Below, piece after piece: positions 50,454-59,760 of a DNA stretch of 64,000 nt. The stretch lies in NCBI GenBank assembly GCA_020638055.1, contig JACKJH010000002.1, positions 1 to 64,000 on the forward strand, written 5' to 3'. The notes beneath the pieces are model-generated. The model saw only the letters and a list, made by a program, of their open reading frames with translations, was not told where the DNA came from and made no database searches. Numbering within the stretch: position 1 is the first letter of the stretch; the number at the start of each line of letters is the position of its first letter. Source of the DNA: Hyphomicrobiaceae bacterium. Lineage in GTDB: Bacteria > Pseudomonadota > Alphaproteobacteria > Rhizobiales > Hyphomicrobiaceae. The position numbers were made by a program, and so were the translations under genes.

Positions 50454-51209
50454 TCAGGTCTCAGCGCCGACGCTGCTGTCGTGCTTGGCAAGCCATGTGC
50501 GCGCATCGAAGATTTCACCATTCGCGGTCTGCGAGGCAGCAGCCACTTCTAGAAACAACGGCGCAATGTCTTCTGGCGAGGGCAGCGTTTCGGGATGCTC
50601 CCCAGGGAAGGCCTTTGCCCGCATACTGGTTGCCGTCGGGCCCGGATTTATCAGGTTCACACGCACGGGCGAATTGACAAGCTCACAAGCCCAAGTCTGC
50701 GCCAGAGCCTCCACAGCAGCTTTTGAGACGGCGTAGGGGCCCCAGTATGCATGGCGGCCCGAAGACGCACCCGATGTGACGAAGACCGCACGTCCGGCAT
50801 TGGACAAACGCAACAGCGGCTCCAGTGTCCGGATCAAACGCCAGTTTGCCTCGACGTTGACTTTCATGACGAGGTCCCAGGCGTCGGCCGTTACGTGTGG
50901 CAGCGGCGATAGTGGCCCGAGGATTCCCGCGTTGGCGACCAGCACGTCGAGTTTGCCCCAGCGCGGGTAGATGGTCGGGCCGATGGCATCGATGCTGTCA
51001 CCTTTTCGAAGATCGAGCTGCAGTATCGTTGCCGACCCGCCGCCAGCGCGAATCTCATCATCCAGTTCCTCAAGCGCAGCGGTAGAGCGGGCCGATATTA
51101 TGACGTGGGCACCTGCCTTCGAAAGCGCCAATGCAGCCGCACGGCCAATGCCGCGAGATGCGCCGGTGACGAGGGCAATGCGTCCGGAAAAGTCAAAAGT
51201 ATCAGGCAC
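50454..51209 (-). CDS. SDR family NAD(P)-dependent oxidoreductase
   Basis: A 251-aa short-chain dehydrogenase. The cofactor motif TGASRGIG (about 15-22), N-A-G-I in VANAGILGP, the catalytic serine in VTSGASSGR and the Y-x-x-x-K in YAVSKAAVEALAQ are all seen. The substrate is unknown; cytoplasmic. It starts with GTG and the site upstream is weak. It lies between the convergent MBL gene and the TAXI gene on the same strand. Members at this position near purF are common in Hyphomicrobiales genomes. Confidence 0.87.
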   Translation of the reverse strand: MPDTFDFSGRIALVTGASRGIGRAAALALSKAGAHVIISARSTAALEELDDEIRAGGGSATILQLDLRKGDSIDAIGPTIYPRWGKLDVLVANAGILGPLSPLPHVTADAWDLVMKVNVEANWRLIRTLEPLLRLSNAGRAVFVTSGASSGRHAYWGPYAVSKAAVEALAQTWACELVNSPVRVNLINPGPTATSMRAKAFPGEHPETLPSPEDIAPLFLEVAAASQTANGEIFDARTWLAKHDSSVGAET

Positions 51210-51400
51210 GACGAGGAGGTTCCGTTTCTGGCGCCACGGCGGTCAAAATTGCGGCCGCCAAGCGCATGTATCTACGACACAAACGTGTCTATCCGCAGCC
51301 GCGTCCTAGGGCAAGGCCACTGATGAACGCAGCCCTCCCGACTTTTGTGTACATCTTTTTGCGTGTTGGCGGCGCATACCGCCCACCAGCCGGGAGCCGA

Positions 51401-52597
51401 TCAGTGCGCAGCACCTGCGTTGGTTGGCTCATGGGATGGCTCGATAAGCTCCTTGACCGTTTCCTGAGCCTTTTTCAGCGTTTCGTGCCCGGTATTTTTC
51501 GCCTTTTCGACGTGGGGCTTTGAGCCTTCTAGCGCTTTGGATGTAGCTTCCTGCGCCTTTTCAAGGAGAGGCTTGGTCTTTTCGCGGGCTGCTTCCGACA
51601 CATCGATCAGCTTGCCAACGGCTGCAGCCGAGAGCTCCTTGGTTCGCTTGAGGACAGAAGACAACAGCCCGTCGCCCGACTTGAGCTTGTCGGCTGGCAT
51701 GTCACGGATCTGTTTGACCATGGCCGCGTGCGCCTTGGCAGCTTTGGCATCGGAAATTCGTTGCTGCGCGCCCGTGAAGATGACCAGTGGTGTACACGCA
51801 GTGATGACCTTTGTGCCTTTCTCTGTCCAGCGCGCATCCATCACTTCCGTTTCCTTGGCGAAATACACTGATCGCCCGTCGATCGAAGCCGACAGAATAT
51901 TCCGGTCGATTACGGGAATGAAGTGCCCGCCCAACCGGTTGACGAGTTGGAAGCGCGGATTGTCAGGGTCGGGAAACTGCACAAAAACCGAGACCGTGTC
52001 GTCAGCAGACAACGCCAGCCGGATGGCTTCGTCCACATTGGCGGTGTGACGAACGCTAACGGCATGGGCAAGATCCATGTCGATCGACTGGAGATAGCGG
52101 AACGTGCCCGAGCTGCCCGAATTTTCATCGGGAAGTATGAAGCGCAATTCTTCAGCGCGGGCAGCAATGTCACCAAACGTTTTCAATTCGGGATTGCGCG
52201 CCACTGCAAAAAGGCACTCGTGCACGTCACCTGAGCGGATGGTGGAAAAAGCACGGCCGTTGGCGAATTCCGGACGCGCCAACGTCAATACGTCCAATTG
52301 GGCAAATCCGATGTCGCGCGGACTGGCTGCGACGCGCTTCATGTTATCCAGGCTACCCGCAGAAGGCGTGCAGGTGTAGCTCTGTCCCGCTTTCTCCAAC
52401 GCGTGAGAAAGCGTTGGACAAAAGCTCATATGGTAGGCGCCTTTTTCCCCGCCTGTATGAATTCGTTTGGTGTGTTTTGCCTGCGGTTCGGCCCGTAATG
52501 GCGGCGTCGTTACCAAGCCCACGAGAAAACTGGCTTGAATAAATGATGCCAACACGAAGCTAAGCCGTCGTGCCCAGGGGGGTGCACGCATGAACAT
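51401..52597 (-). CDS. TAXI-type TRAP solute-binding protein with helical tail
   Basis: A 398-aa exported protein. A signal peptide (about 1-37) is followed by a TAXI domain (about 45-320): GGEKGAYHMSFCPTLSHALE, a conserved IGFAQLDVL and an ANVDEAIRLALSADDTVSVFV stretch. TAXI proteins bind ligands such as glutamate or other small acids for TRAP transporters. No TRAP membrane subunit gene is near. The last 80 residues (about 315-398) form a charged, amphipathic, Lys/Glu/Ala-rich helical tail (EKAQEATSKALEGSKPHVEK) not normal for binding proteins; it may anchor or oligomerise the protein. Confidence 0.78.
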   Translation of the reverse strand: MFMRAPPWARRLSFVLASFIQASFLVGLVTTPPLRAEPQAKHTKRIHTGGEKGAYHMSFCPTLSHALEKAGQSYTCTPSAGSLDNMKRVAASPRDIGFAQLDVLTLARPEFANGRAFSTIRSGDVHECLFAVARNPELKTFGDIAARAEELRFILPDENSGSSGTFRYLQSIDMDLAHAVSVRHTANVDEAIRLALSADDTVSVFVQFPDPDNPRFQLVNRLGGHFIPVIDRNILSASIDGRSVYFAKETEVMDARWTEKGTKVITACTPLVIFTGAQQRISDAKAAKAHAAMVKQIRDMPADKLKSGDGLLSSVLKRTKELSAAAVGKLIDVSEAAREKTKPLLEKAQEATSKALEGSKPHVEKAKNTGHETLKKAQETVKELIEPSHEPTNAGAAH

Positions 52598-52830
52598 CTT
52601 CTCCCGCTCATTAAGGTGAGGAGCAAAGTCTTAGGTTGCACGAAGCGCGGGCGTCTGGACGCGTTCACACTGAACATAGCGAATTTCAGTGCGAAGATGC
52701 GACACGCAGTGTGATTTCGCGCTACGTTACAGATGAGTATGGCGCTTGAATATGACGATTCAAGTCGGCTTGTTAAAATATATACACAACCCGACAAACA
52801 GCGTTGCGCGTTTGCACGCTGTATGACCTT

Positions 52831-54351
52831 TCAGACGACTTCGGCAAGCAGCGACAATTGCTGTGGCGGGCCTTTCTGATCGCCGTTCTGGTCGACCAGC
52901 AAGGTGGGGTAATGGCCGGTAAAGCAATGGTCTGTGAATTGCGGCGCGAATGGATCGCGGCGGTCATGTCCGACGGCGCGGTAGATGCCGTCCACAGAAA
53001 GGAACGCCAGCGTTGTCGCTCCCATGAACGCGCGCATCCCTTCAAGGTCAAAATTGGCGGCGAGCAGGTCCTCGGATCGTGGTGTATCGATGCCGTAGTA
53101 GTCGGGATGCGTGATCGGTGGTGAGGCAATGCGCATGTGCACTTCGGCAGCACCAGCCTCGTACATAAGTTCGACGATCTTCTTGGAGGTCGTACCGCGC
53201 ACGACGCTGTCGTCAATCAGGATCAACCGCTTGCCGCGAATGACGCCACGATTGGCGGAGTGTTTGAGTTTGACACCCAGCGCGCGAATGCGTTGTTCAG
53301 GTTCAATGAACGTCCGCCCGACGTAGTGGTTGCGAATAATGCCAAGCTCGAAGGGAACGCCAGATTGCTGGGAGTACCCAATTGCCGCTGGAACGCCGCT
53401 GTCAGGAATAGGGACAACAACATCGACTTCGGCCGGGCTTTCCCGCGCTAGTTCGATGCCCATCTGCTTGCGTATATCGTAGACGCTCTTGCCAGAGATG
53501 ATGCTGTCAGGTCGGGCAAAGTAGATGTATTCGAAGATGCACGGCTGAGCAGGGCGCCTGGGAAATGGGCGGTGGCTTTGCAGTCCCTCGTCGGTAATGA
53601 CGATCACCTCGCCGTTTTCCACCTCGCGCAGAAATTCCGCACCGACCATGTCAAGTGCACAGGTTTCCGACGCCAGCACATAGGCTGAGCCGATTCGGCC
53701 GATGATCAACGGACGAATACCAACCGGGTCGCGCGCGGCGATCATCATGTCGTTGGTCAGCCCGACCAGCGCATAGCCGCCTTCGATCTGGCGAATGGCA
53801 TCGATGAAACGATCAACGATGCGTCCCTTTGTCGATCGGGCGACAAGATGGAGAATGACCTCGGTATCTGAAGTCGACTGACAGATGGCTCCCGACTTGA
53901 TGAGTTCACGGCGGACGGCAATGGCGTTGGTCAGGTTGCCGTTGTGCGCGATGGCAAAGCCACCGGTGTTGAGATCGGCGAACAACGGCTGAACATTGCG
54001 CAAAATTGTATTGCCGGTTGTGGAATACCGGTTATGGCCCACCGCCATCCGGCCCTTGAGCCGGCTCAGTACATCGACCTTGTTGAAATTATCGCCAACC
54101 AGACCCATGCGCCGGTCTTGATGGAAATGCCGCCCATCGTAGGTGACAATACCTGCCGCTTCCTGGCCACGATGTTGCAGGGCGTGAAGGCCCAGGGTGG
54201 TCAAGGTGGCAGCGTCCTTATGGCCGAAAACGCCGAAAACGCCGCATTCTTCGCGAAGCCGATCATCACCATAACGGGAAAAGCCTGGGTCGAAGGTTTC
54301 GGGGCTGACTTTTACCGCCTGCCCATCCGCTTCGGGGTCGAGGTGTTCCAT
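52831..54351 (-). CDS. purF: amidophosphoribosyltransferase
   Basis: A 506-aa enzyme that catalyses the first step of purine synthesis, from PRPP and glutamine to phosphoribosylamine. After a propeptide of about 34 residues, the catalytic cysteine is in REECGVFGVFG; the glutaminase motifs GHNRYSTTG and AHNGNLTNA follow. The PRPP loop LIDDSVVRGTT is present. The propeptide must be removed to expose the cysteine. GGGAGA lies before the ATG. cvpA and radA lie upstream on the same strand. purC and purS are some 41 kb away in this window. Confidence 0.96.
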   Translation of the reverse strand: MEHLDPEADGQAVKVSPETFDPGFSRYGDDRLREECGVFGVFGHKDAATLTTLGLHALQHRGQEAAGIVTYDGRHFHQDRRMGLVGDNFNKVDVLSRLKGRMAVGHNRYSTTGNTILRNVQPLFADLNTGGFAIAHNGNLTNAIAVRRELIKSGAICQSTSDTEVILHLVARSTKGRIVDRFIDAIRQIEGGYALVGLTNDMMIAARDPVGIRPLIIGRIGSAYVLASETCALDMVGAEFLREVENGEVIVITDEGLQSHRPFPRRPAQPCIFEYIYFARPDSIISGKSVYDIRKQMGIELARESPAEVDVVVPIPDSGVPAAIGYSQQSGVPFELGIIRNHYVGRTFIEPEQRIRALGVKLKHSANRGVIRGKRLILIDDSVVRGTTSKKIVELMYEAGAAEVHMRIASPPITHPDYYGIDTPRSEDLLAANFDLEGMRAFMGATTLAFLSVDGIYRAVGHDRRDPFAPQFTDHCFTGHYPTLLVDQNGDQKGPPQQLSLLAEVV

Positions 54352-54434
54352 CGCCGTCTCCCGGTCGCCGTATCGCCGTTTTCAATCGGCTAGCTGAACC
54401 GTTTGCCCGATTTCAGACTTCGAGCCAGGGCGGT

Positions 54435-55145
54435 TCAGGTCCGCCGCCACGTGACACTTATATGAAATGACACCGGCTGCGCCACCCCTACGTCGAATTC
54501 TCTTTGCGGCATTATGAACCCTTGTTGATCGCCTGGGGGTGCAGCTTGCTCTCCTGGAGGCGCGGTGGGCTCGGTCAGCGACGAGGGGACGACCCGTATC
54601 AAGATATTCTTAATGGAGTTGCCCGCCGACTGAATATAGGGCAGCGATTGGGAATTTCTAACCCATGGGAAGGATGTTTCCGGGTTGCGCGGATCGACCA
54701 TGAAGGCTTCATAAAGCATGTAGGGAATGACGATCAGGATGAAGCCCCGCGCCACCCCGAACAAAAAGCCCAATATTCGGTCAACCATGCCCACCCGGCT
54801 GTCGAGGATCGAATCGGAAATTCGGGCCGTAATCAGATGTACGACGATGAGAACGATCAGGAAAATTACCGCGCCCACCGCGATCTGAGCGATCTGGACT
54901 GGCATTTGAACCTGCTTGGCCAGGTCCTCCGCAATGGTCGTTGCAAATCCCGACCCAAAGCTTCCTCCGCGTTTTCCCCCGTATTTCTCCGGATCGATGA
55001 TCGCATAAAAGGTTGCGGCAAAAGCCACGATCCAAGACAGAATTGACAGCATTTCCCGTGCGAACCCACGGTACATCGCCAAAAGGGCTGAAATGAAACA
55101 GACGGCCAGCAAGGCGACGTCGAGATAACTGAGGGGGCCGATCAT
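54435..55145 (-). CDS. cvpA: CvpA family inner-membrane protein
   Basis: A 236-aa protein with four predicted transmembrane helices in the first 150 residues (LSYLDVALLAVCFISALLA; MLSILSWIVAFAATFYAI; then the third and fourth helices) and the family motif DRILGFLFGVARGFILI. The C-terminal 80 residues are Pro/Gln-rich and probably cytoplasmic or periplasmic. CvpA is needed for colicin V export in E. coli and affects envelope integrity; the mechanism is unknown. It precedes purF, as in many Proteobacteria, and follows a 47-aa ORF by four bases. Confidence 0.88.
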   Translation of the reverse strand: MIGPLSYLDVALLAVCFISALLAMYRGFAREMLSILSWIVAFAATFYAIIDPEKYGGKRGGSFGSGFATTIAEDLAKQVQMPVQIAQIAVGAVIFLIVLIVVHLITARISDSILDSRVGMVDRILGFLFGVARGFILIVIPYMLYEAFMVDPRNPETSFPWVRNSQSLPYIQSAGNSIKNILIRVVPSSLTEPTAPPGEQAAPPGDQQGFIMPQREFDVGVAQPVSFHISVTWRRT

Positions 55146-55149
55146 CTGT

Positions 55150-55293
55150 TCAATCCCTGATCATTTGACTGAAGCGGGCGACGTAACGCGTGGCTTTGCC
55201 CGGATTGTGCGCGTACACGGCGTTGCAGGCAACGCGTCTGAGCCTGTGCAACGCTTTTTGTTGCGCGGTGTCGAGTTTGGACGTCAGAATCAC
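55150..55293 (-). CDS. 47-aa basic protein between radA and cvpA
   Basis: A short gene starting with GTG, whose codon overlaps the radA stop (GTGA). It ends four bases before the cvpA ATG. It encodes 47 residues: MILTSKLDTAQQKALHRLRR, then VACNAVYAHNPGKATRYVAR and FSQMIRD. It is basic and helical, with no signal peptide and no known family. The tight overlap on one side and spacing on the other suggest translational coupling in a radA-orf-cvpA transcript. It could still be chance, but the whole gap is used. Confidence 0.5.
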   Translation of the reverse strand: MILTSKLDTAQQKALHRLRRVACNAVYAHNPGKATRYVARFSQMIRD

Positions 55294-56666
55294 GGCGTTA
55301 GTGCCTCCGCCAGCGCCTTCAGGTGGTCAATGCGCTCGATGTCCAAGGTCAAAGTCGTGTTGTCAATTTCGCCTGAGGCCGGAACCACCGCTTTGGTGAA
55401 CCCGAGCTTTTGAGCTTCCTTCAGCCGGGCCGTCATGTGTGCTGCGGCACGAACGGCACCCGACAGCGAGATTTCACCGAAGTAGACGTGATCGGGAGGC
55501 AGCGCAACACCCGAAAATGACGACAGAAGGGCGGCGGCGGCAGCAACGTCACCGGCCGGTTCTGCAATCTTAAGCCCACCCGCAACATTGAGGTAGACGT
55601 CGGCTTGCGCAAATGACAAGCCACAGCGGGCTTCCAATACGGCCAGTAGCATTGACAGGCGGTTGGCGTCCCAACCCACCACTGCGCGGCGTGGCGTTCC
55701 CAACGAGGAGGGGGCCACGAGCGCTTGAATCTCAACCAGAATCGGGCGTGTCCCCTCCATGCCTGCAAAAACTGCGGCACCCGGGCTGGCGCTGTCCCGG
55801 TCGCCAAGAAACAATTCGGATGGATTTGGCACTTCCCTCAGGCCGGACCCGGCCATCTCGAACACACCGATTTCGTCTGTTGCGCCAAATCTGTTTTTCA
55901 CCGCACGCAGGATCCGGTAGGGGTGGCCACGGTCTCCTTCGAAATACAACACGGTGTCGACCATGTGCTCGATCACCTTTGGCCCCGCGATTTGCCCATC
56001 CTTGGTGACGTGGCCGACGAGTAGGAGCGCGGCGCCATGACCTTTCGCATAGCGGATCAGCGATTGCGTGGCTGCGCGCACCTGGCTGACGGTACCCGGC
56101 GCGGCTTCAAGCGCGTCACTCCACAGCGTCTGGATTGAATCGATAACAATGAGGTCGGCGCGTTTTTCGCCGCCGATTGTTTCGATGATGTTGGCCAGAT
56201 TGGTTTCCGCGGCGAGCGCAACCGGGGCATCCGTGAGACCCAGCCTTTCGGCGCGCAGCCGCACCTGGGCGGCGGCTTCCTCGCCTGAAAAATAGATCGT
56301 GCGACGACCCGCGCGCGCGACGGCGGCAGCCAATTGCAGAAGGATCGTTGATTTGCCAATACCTGGCTCACCTCCGATGAGCAGGGCTGAGCCTGGAACG
56401 ATGCCACCGCCCGTAACCCGGTCCAGCTCGACGAAGCCCGTCGTAAACCGGGGCGCTTCTTCGCTTTTACCCTGGAGGCTTTCCAACACCGTACGCTTGC
56501 CGCGTGCCGCCTTGGCAAGGCCGGAGCCGGGCACCGCGGCCACCGCCGGTGTCGCCTCTTCAACGAGCGTATTCCATTCACCGCAACTTGGGCATTTGCC
56601 TGCCCAGCGCGTTTCAATACCGCCGCAGGACTGGCAGACATATGTGTTGCGGGCAGGTTTCGCCAT
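55290..56666 (-). CDS. radA: DNA repair protein RadA
   Basis: A 458-aa RadA/Sms, a DnaB-like and RecA-related helicase that aids branch migration in recombination. The N-terminal C4 zinc finger is CQSCGG and CPSCGEWN. The Walker A motif is GEPGIGKST, the RadA-specific KNRFG motif is in RAVKNRFGATDEIGVF, and the C-terminal Lon-like domain has DVYLNVAGGLKIAEPAGD. The length is normal. It lies between alr and cvpA on the same strand, with five bases between alr's stop and its ATG region. Confidence 0.95.
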   Translation of the reverse strand: MAKPARNTYVCQSCGGIETRWAGKCPSCGEWNTLVEEATPAVAAVPGSGLAKAARGKRTVLESLQGKSEEAPRFTTGFVELDRVTGGGIVPGSALLIGGEPGIGKSTILLQLAAAVARAGRRTIYFSGEEAAAQVRLRAERLGLTDAPVALAAETNLANIIETIGGEKRADLIVIDSIQTLWSDALEAAPGTVSQVRAATQSLIRYAKGHGAALLLVGHVTKDGQIAGPKVIEHMVDTVLYFEGDRGHPYRILRAVKNRFGATDEIGVFEMAGSGLREVPNPSELFLGDRDSASPGAAVFAGMEGTRPILVEIQALVAPSSLGTPRRAVVGWDANRLSMLLAVLEARCGLSFAQADVYLNVAGGLKIAEPAGDVAAAAALLSSFSGVALPPDHVYFGEISLSGAVRAAAHMTARLKEAQKLGFTKAVVPASGEIDNTTLTLDIERIDHLKALAEALTP

Positions 56667-56671
56667 GGTGC

Positions 56672-57865
56672 TCAGCCCCCTGCGCCAACATAAACGCGGT
56701 GGAACCGGTGACGCAGATTCGTCAGCACTTCATAACCAATCGTGCCCGATGCTGCTCCCAGCGCCTCGATCGATAGATTTGGGCCGATCAACTCAACCAA
56801 GTCTCCAGGTTCAGGCGCAGGCTGGAGATTTGTCACGTCAATCGTCAAAAGATCCATGGAAACGCGTCCGACGATGGGCGCCGTTTGGCCATTGATTGCA
56901 ACGTATGCTGGGGTTGGCGAGGGGATAGCAGGCGGTGATGCAACTTTATTTTCGCTTGCACGGGATAGGTGCCGGAACAAACCATCGGCATAGCCTGCGC
57001 CAACAACGGCGATCCGGCTTGCGTCCTGCGGTGTCCAGGTTGCCGAATATCCCACCGTTTGCCCCGGAGCGACATCGCGAATTTGAAGTATCTTGCCATA
57101 AACCGCAACGACAGGTTCGACAGGTGTCGTGCCGCCGGCAAAAGCCTGTCCGCCATAGAGCGCATAGCCGGGACGGACCAGGTCGTAATGGAATGGTTTG
57201 CCCAGCATCAGGCCATCGGACGCCGCCAGCGAACGCGCTGTGCTGGGCAGAAGTGGAGCCAGTTGATTGAAGATGTCGCGTTGCAGTGCGTTCTTGGGAT
57301 GGCCGGGATCGTCAGCGCAGGCAAGATGGCTCAACACCAGCGTTACATCGAGCCGGTCAAGCAAATGCTGGCCCGTGACGAGGGACTGGATTTCGCTGGC
57401 CGCCAGCCCCAGTCGATTGAGGCCGGTGTCAACATGCAATGCACTTTCCAGGCGATCGTTCCGCGTTTGAGAAAGAGCAGACCATTCCTCGATCTCAGGC
57501 AGGCTGGATAACACGGGGATCACACGAGCTTCGCGCACAGCTTCGCCTGCACCTTTAACGATGCCATCAAGCATGTAGATCGAAGCGCTGGGTGCCAGTG
57601 TGCGCGCTTGAATAGCTTCATCGAGTGTCGCCACGAAGAATGTTGCGCAACCCGCGGCGCTAAGCGCTGGGATGACGTGTTCGGCACCAAGTCCATAGGC
57701 GTCAGCTTTGACCACCGCGGCGCACTCCGCCGGCCGCACCAGATCTGAAAGCGCCTTCCAGTTTGATGCGATACGATCCAAATTGACGATGACGACACCG
57801 GTTGCGTGAGTAGGCACCCGTTCAAGCAGCGCTTGTCCTGGGTCGTTGTGCACGGTGCTTATCAT
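56672..57865 (-). CDS. alr: alanine racemase
   Basis: A 397-aa PLP-dependent enzyme that makes D-alanine for peptidoglycan. The PLP lysine is in AVVKADAYGLGAEHVI near the N-terminus, the catalytic tyrosine in VGYSATWT, and R/PGYALYGG and GRVSMDLLTIDVT are conserved. The ATG at 57865 gives a normal length and avoids overlap with dnaB; the longer frame runs into the dnaB 3' end. It lies between dnaB and radA in the same transcript direction. It is cytoplasmic and a dimer by family. Confidence 0.94.
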   Translation of the reverse strand: MISTVHNDPGQALLERVPTHATGVVIVNLDRIASNWKALSDLVRPAECAAVVKADAYGLGAEHVIPALSAAGCATFFVATLDEAIQARTLAPSASIYMLDGIVKGAGEAVREARVIPVLSSLPEIEEWSALSQTRNDRLESALHVDTGLNRLGLAASEIQSLVTGQHLLDRLDVTLVLSHLACADDPGHPKNALQRDIFNQLAPLLPSTARSLAASDGLMLGKPFHYDLVRPGYALYGGQAFAGGTTPVEPVVAVYGKILQIRDVAPGQTVGYSATWTPQDASRIAVVGAGYADGLFRHLSRASENKVASPPAIPSPTPAYVAINGQTAPIVGRVSMDLLTIDVTNLQPAPEPGDLVELIGPNLSIEALGAASGTIGYEVLTNLRHRFHRVYVGAGG

Positions 57866-57881
57866 GCGTTGGGTCACACGC

Positions 57882-59393
57882 TTACTGGTCCGGATGGTGG
57901 TAGTCGGGGGCGAGGTTGCCAAAGCGCGTATATTGCGACTCAAATGACAGCGCGACAGTGCCGACGGGACCGTGGCGCTGCTTGCCGATGATTACCTCCG
58001 CCTTGCCGGACACGTTCATCATCTCCTGTTGCCAGCGCAGAAATTCCTCTGTGCCTTCACTCGGCTTCTTGCGCTCGACATAGTATTCCTCGCGGAACAC
58101 AAACATCACAACATCGGCATCCTGCTCGATTGAGCCCGACTCACGCAAGTCCGACAGTTGCGGACGCTTGTCGTCGCGTTGCTCGACCTGACGTGAAAGC
58201 TGCGACAAGGCAATAATCGGTACATTGAGTTCCTTGGCCAGCGCCTTCAGTCCGGTGGTGATCTCGGTGATCTCTTGAACACGGCCAGCGGACGCTGATT
58301 TGGACGAACCGGCAAGAAGCTGGAGATAGTCGACGATCAAAAGTCCGAGCCCGCGCTGGCGTTTCAATTTCCGGGCTCTGGCTGCGAGTTGAGCAATGGT
58401 GATGCCGCCGGTTTGATCAATATAAAGAGGAATCCGGCTCATTTCCTGGGAGACATCAACGAGTTTGCGAAACTCCTTCTCGTCAATCATGCCGCGCCGG
58501 ATCTTTTCAGAACCGATCTCGGCCTGTTCCGCAAGAATACGCGTTGCGAGCTGCTCTGACGACATTTCCAGCGAAAAGAAACCGACTACCGCGCCATCCA
58601 CGACTTCGTCCATGCCATCGGGGCGTTGCTCGACCTTGTAGTTGCGCGCAACGTTGTAGGCGATGTTGGTGACGAGTGCTGTTTTCCCCATCGAAGGACG
58701 ACCAGCAAGAATAATAAGGTCGGAGCGTTGCAGGCCGCCCATTTTCCTGTCGAGGTCGGTAAGGCCGGTGGCCAGACCAGAAAGATGGCCAGCCCGCTTG
58801 AAGGCGCTGTCGGCCATGTCGATTGCAGCCGTCAGTGCGTTGCCGAAGGTGACGAACCCCTGACCGTATTTGCCCTGTTCGGCGAGCGAATAAAGCCGGC
58901 CTTCTGCTTCCTGAATCTGCTCTTCTGGTGGATGGTCAACGGGCGAATCGAATGCCGTGTTGACCATGTCTTCACCGATCATGATCAGGTGCCGGCGCAC
59001 GGCAAGATCATAGACCGTGCGGCCATAGTCATGCGCATTGATAATCGTCGTCGCGTTGGCAGCAAGACGGCCCAGATACTGGGGCACAGTCAAATGCTCG
59101 TCGATCGGCTCGGCGTTCTCGAAGAATGTCCTGAGCGTGATCGGATTTGCCTGTTTACCCGCACCAATCAGTTTGGCAGCCACTGTGTAGATCTCGCCGT
59201 GCAGCGGATCGTAGAAGTGTTCGGTTTGCAGGAACGAGGTGACCCGGTCGAGTGATTCGTTGTTCACAAGGATCGCGCCCAGCAAAGCCTGTTCGGCCTC
59301 GATGTTGTGCGGAACCTGCCGGAAGGATATGGGCTCGTCAGCTTCCGCAACGGCGCGGAGCTTGTCGGCTGGGAGTATTGCGTTTTGTGCCAT
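57882..59393 (-). CDS. dnaB: replicative DNA helicase
   Basis: A 503-aa hexameric helicase. The N-terminal primase-interacting domain (about 20-150, PHNIEAEQALLGAIL) is followed by the RecA-like motor with Walker A AGRPSMGKTALVTN, Walker B LGLLIVDYLQLL and the motif QLSRQVEQRDDKRP. No intein is present. The ATG at 59393 is preferred to the TTG ten codons upstream. Downstream genes alr and radA follow closely. There is a 367-base gap between it and rplI, with an rplI terminator. Confidence 0.96.
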   Translation of the reverse strand: MAQNAILPADKLRAVAEADEPISFRQVPHNIEAEQALLGAILVNNESLDRVTSFLQTEHFYDPLHGEIYTVAAKLIGAGKQANPITLRTFFENAEPIDEHLTVPQYLGRLAANATTIINAHDYGRTVYDLAVRRHLIMIGEDMVNTAFDSPVDHPPEEQIQEAEGRLYSLAEQGKYGQGFVTFGNALTAAIDMADSAFKRAGHLSGLATGLTDLDRKMGGLQRSDLIILAGRPSMGKTALVTNIAYNVARNYKVEQRPDGMDEVVDGAVVGFFSLEMSSEQLATRILAEQAEIGSEKIRRGMIDEKEFRKLVDVSQEMSRIPLYIDQTGGITIAQLAARARKLKRQRGLGLLIVDYLQLLAGSSKSASAGRVQEITEITTGLKALAKELNVPIIALSQLSRQVEQRDDKRPQLSDLRESGSIEQDADVVMFVFREEYYVERKKPSEGTEEFLRWQQEMMNVSGKAEVIIGKQRHGPVGTVALSFESQYTRFGNLAPDYHHPDQ

Positions 59394-59760
59394 GTGCCTG
59401 AATTTAGTTTGAGTCGTGCCCAAGGTAGAGTGTGCCGGCGTCCGGTTGGCCCAAGCATTTCAGTTCATGCACACTACACACAGGCAAAAAAGATTCAGCT
59501 TGTCTGGTGCGAATCAAGTCGGCGACTACCGCAACTGGATTACGTTGTTCTGACGCCTCTTGATGGTGTTGAAAGTGCACGGCTAGTGTGGCGTCGCACA
59601 GGAGGCCTTGCAACCCAGGCCCGCCCGGTTGCCACCGCCAATGATCACGGTTCACGTCATATGCGAGCATATTGCAGCAAAACGCCCGGCAGCGAACTGC
59701 CGGGCGTACTGGCTAAATAAACTTCGAGTTGCAGCTGGCCGTGGCTGGCTGGATGCAGCC
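59394..59760. other. intergenic region between rplI and dnaB
   Basis: The 367 bases contain the rplI terminator (59683-59706) and a CTAGTGTGGCGTCGC sequence (59583-59597), which matches the outer end of hairpin B of the 161-bp element, so a truncated remnant may be present. No gene is seen. Confidence 0.5.
59683..59706 (-). terminator. terminator after rplI
   Basis: A perfect ten-base stem CGCCCGGCAG/CTGCCGGGCG closes a four-base loop and is followed on the minus strand by TTTT. It lies about 55 bases after the rplI stop codon. It is the best intrinsic terminator in the window. Confidence 0.8.
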
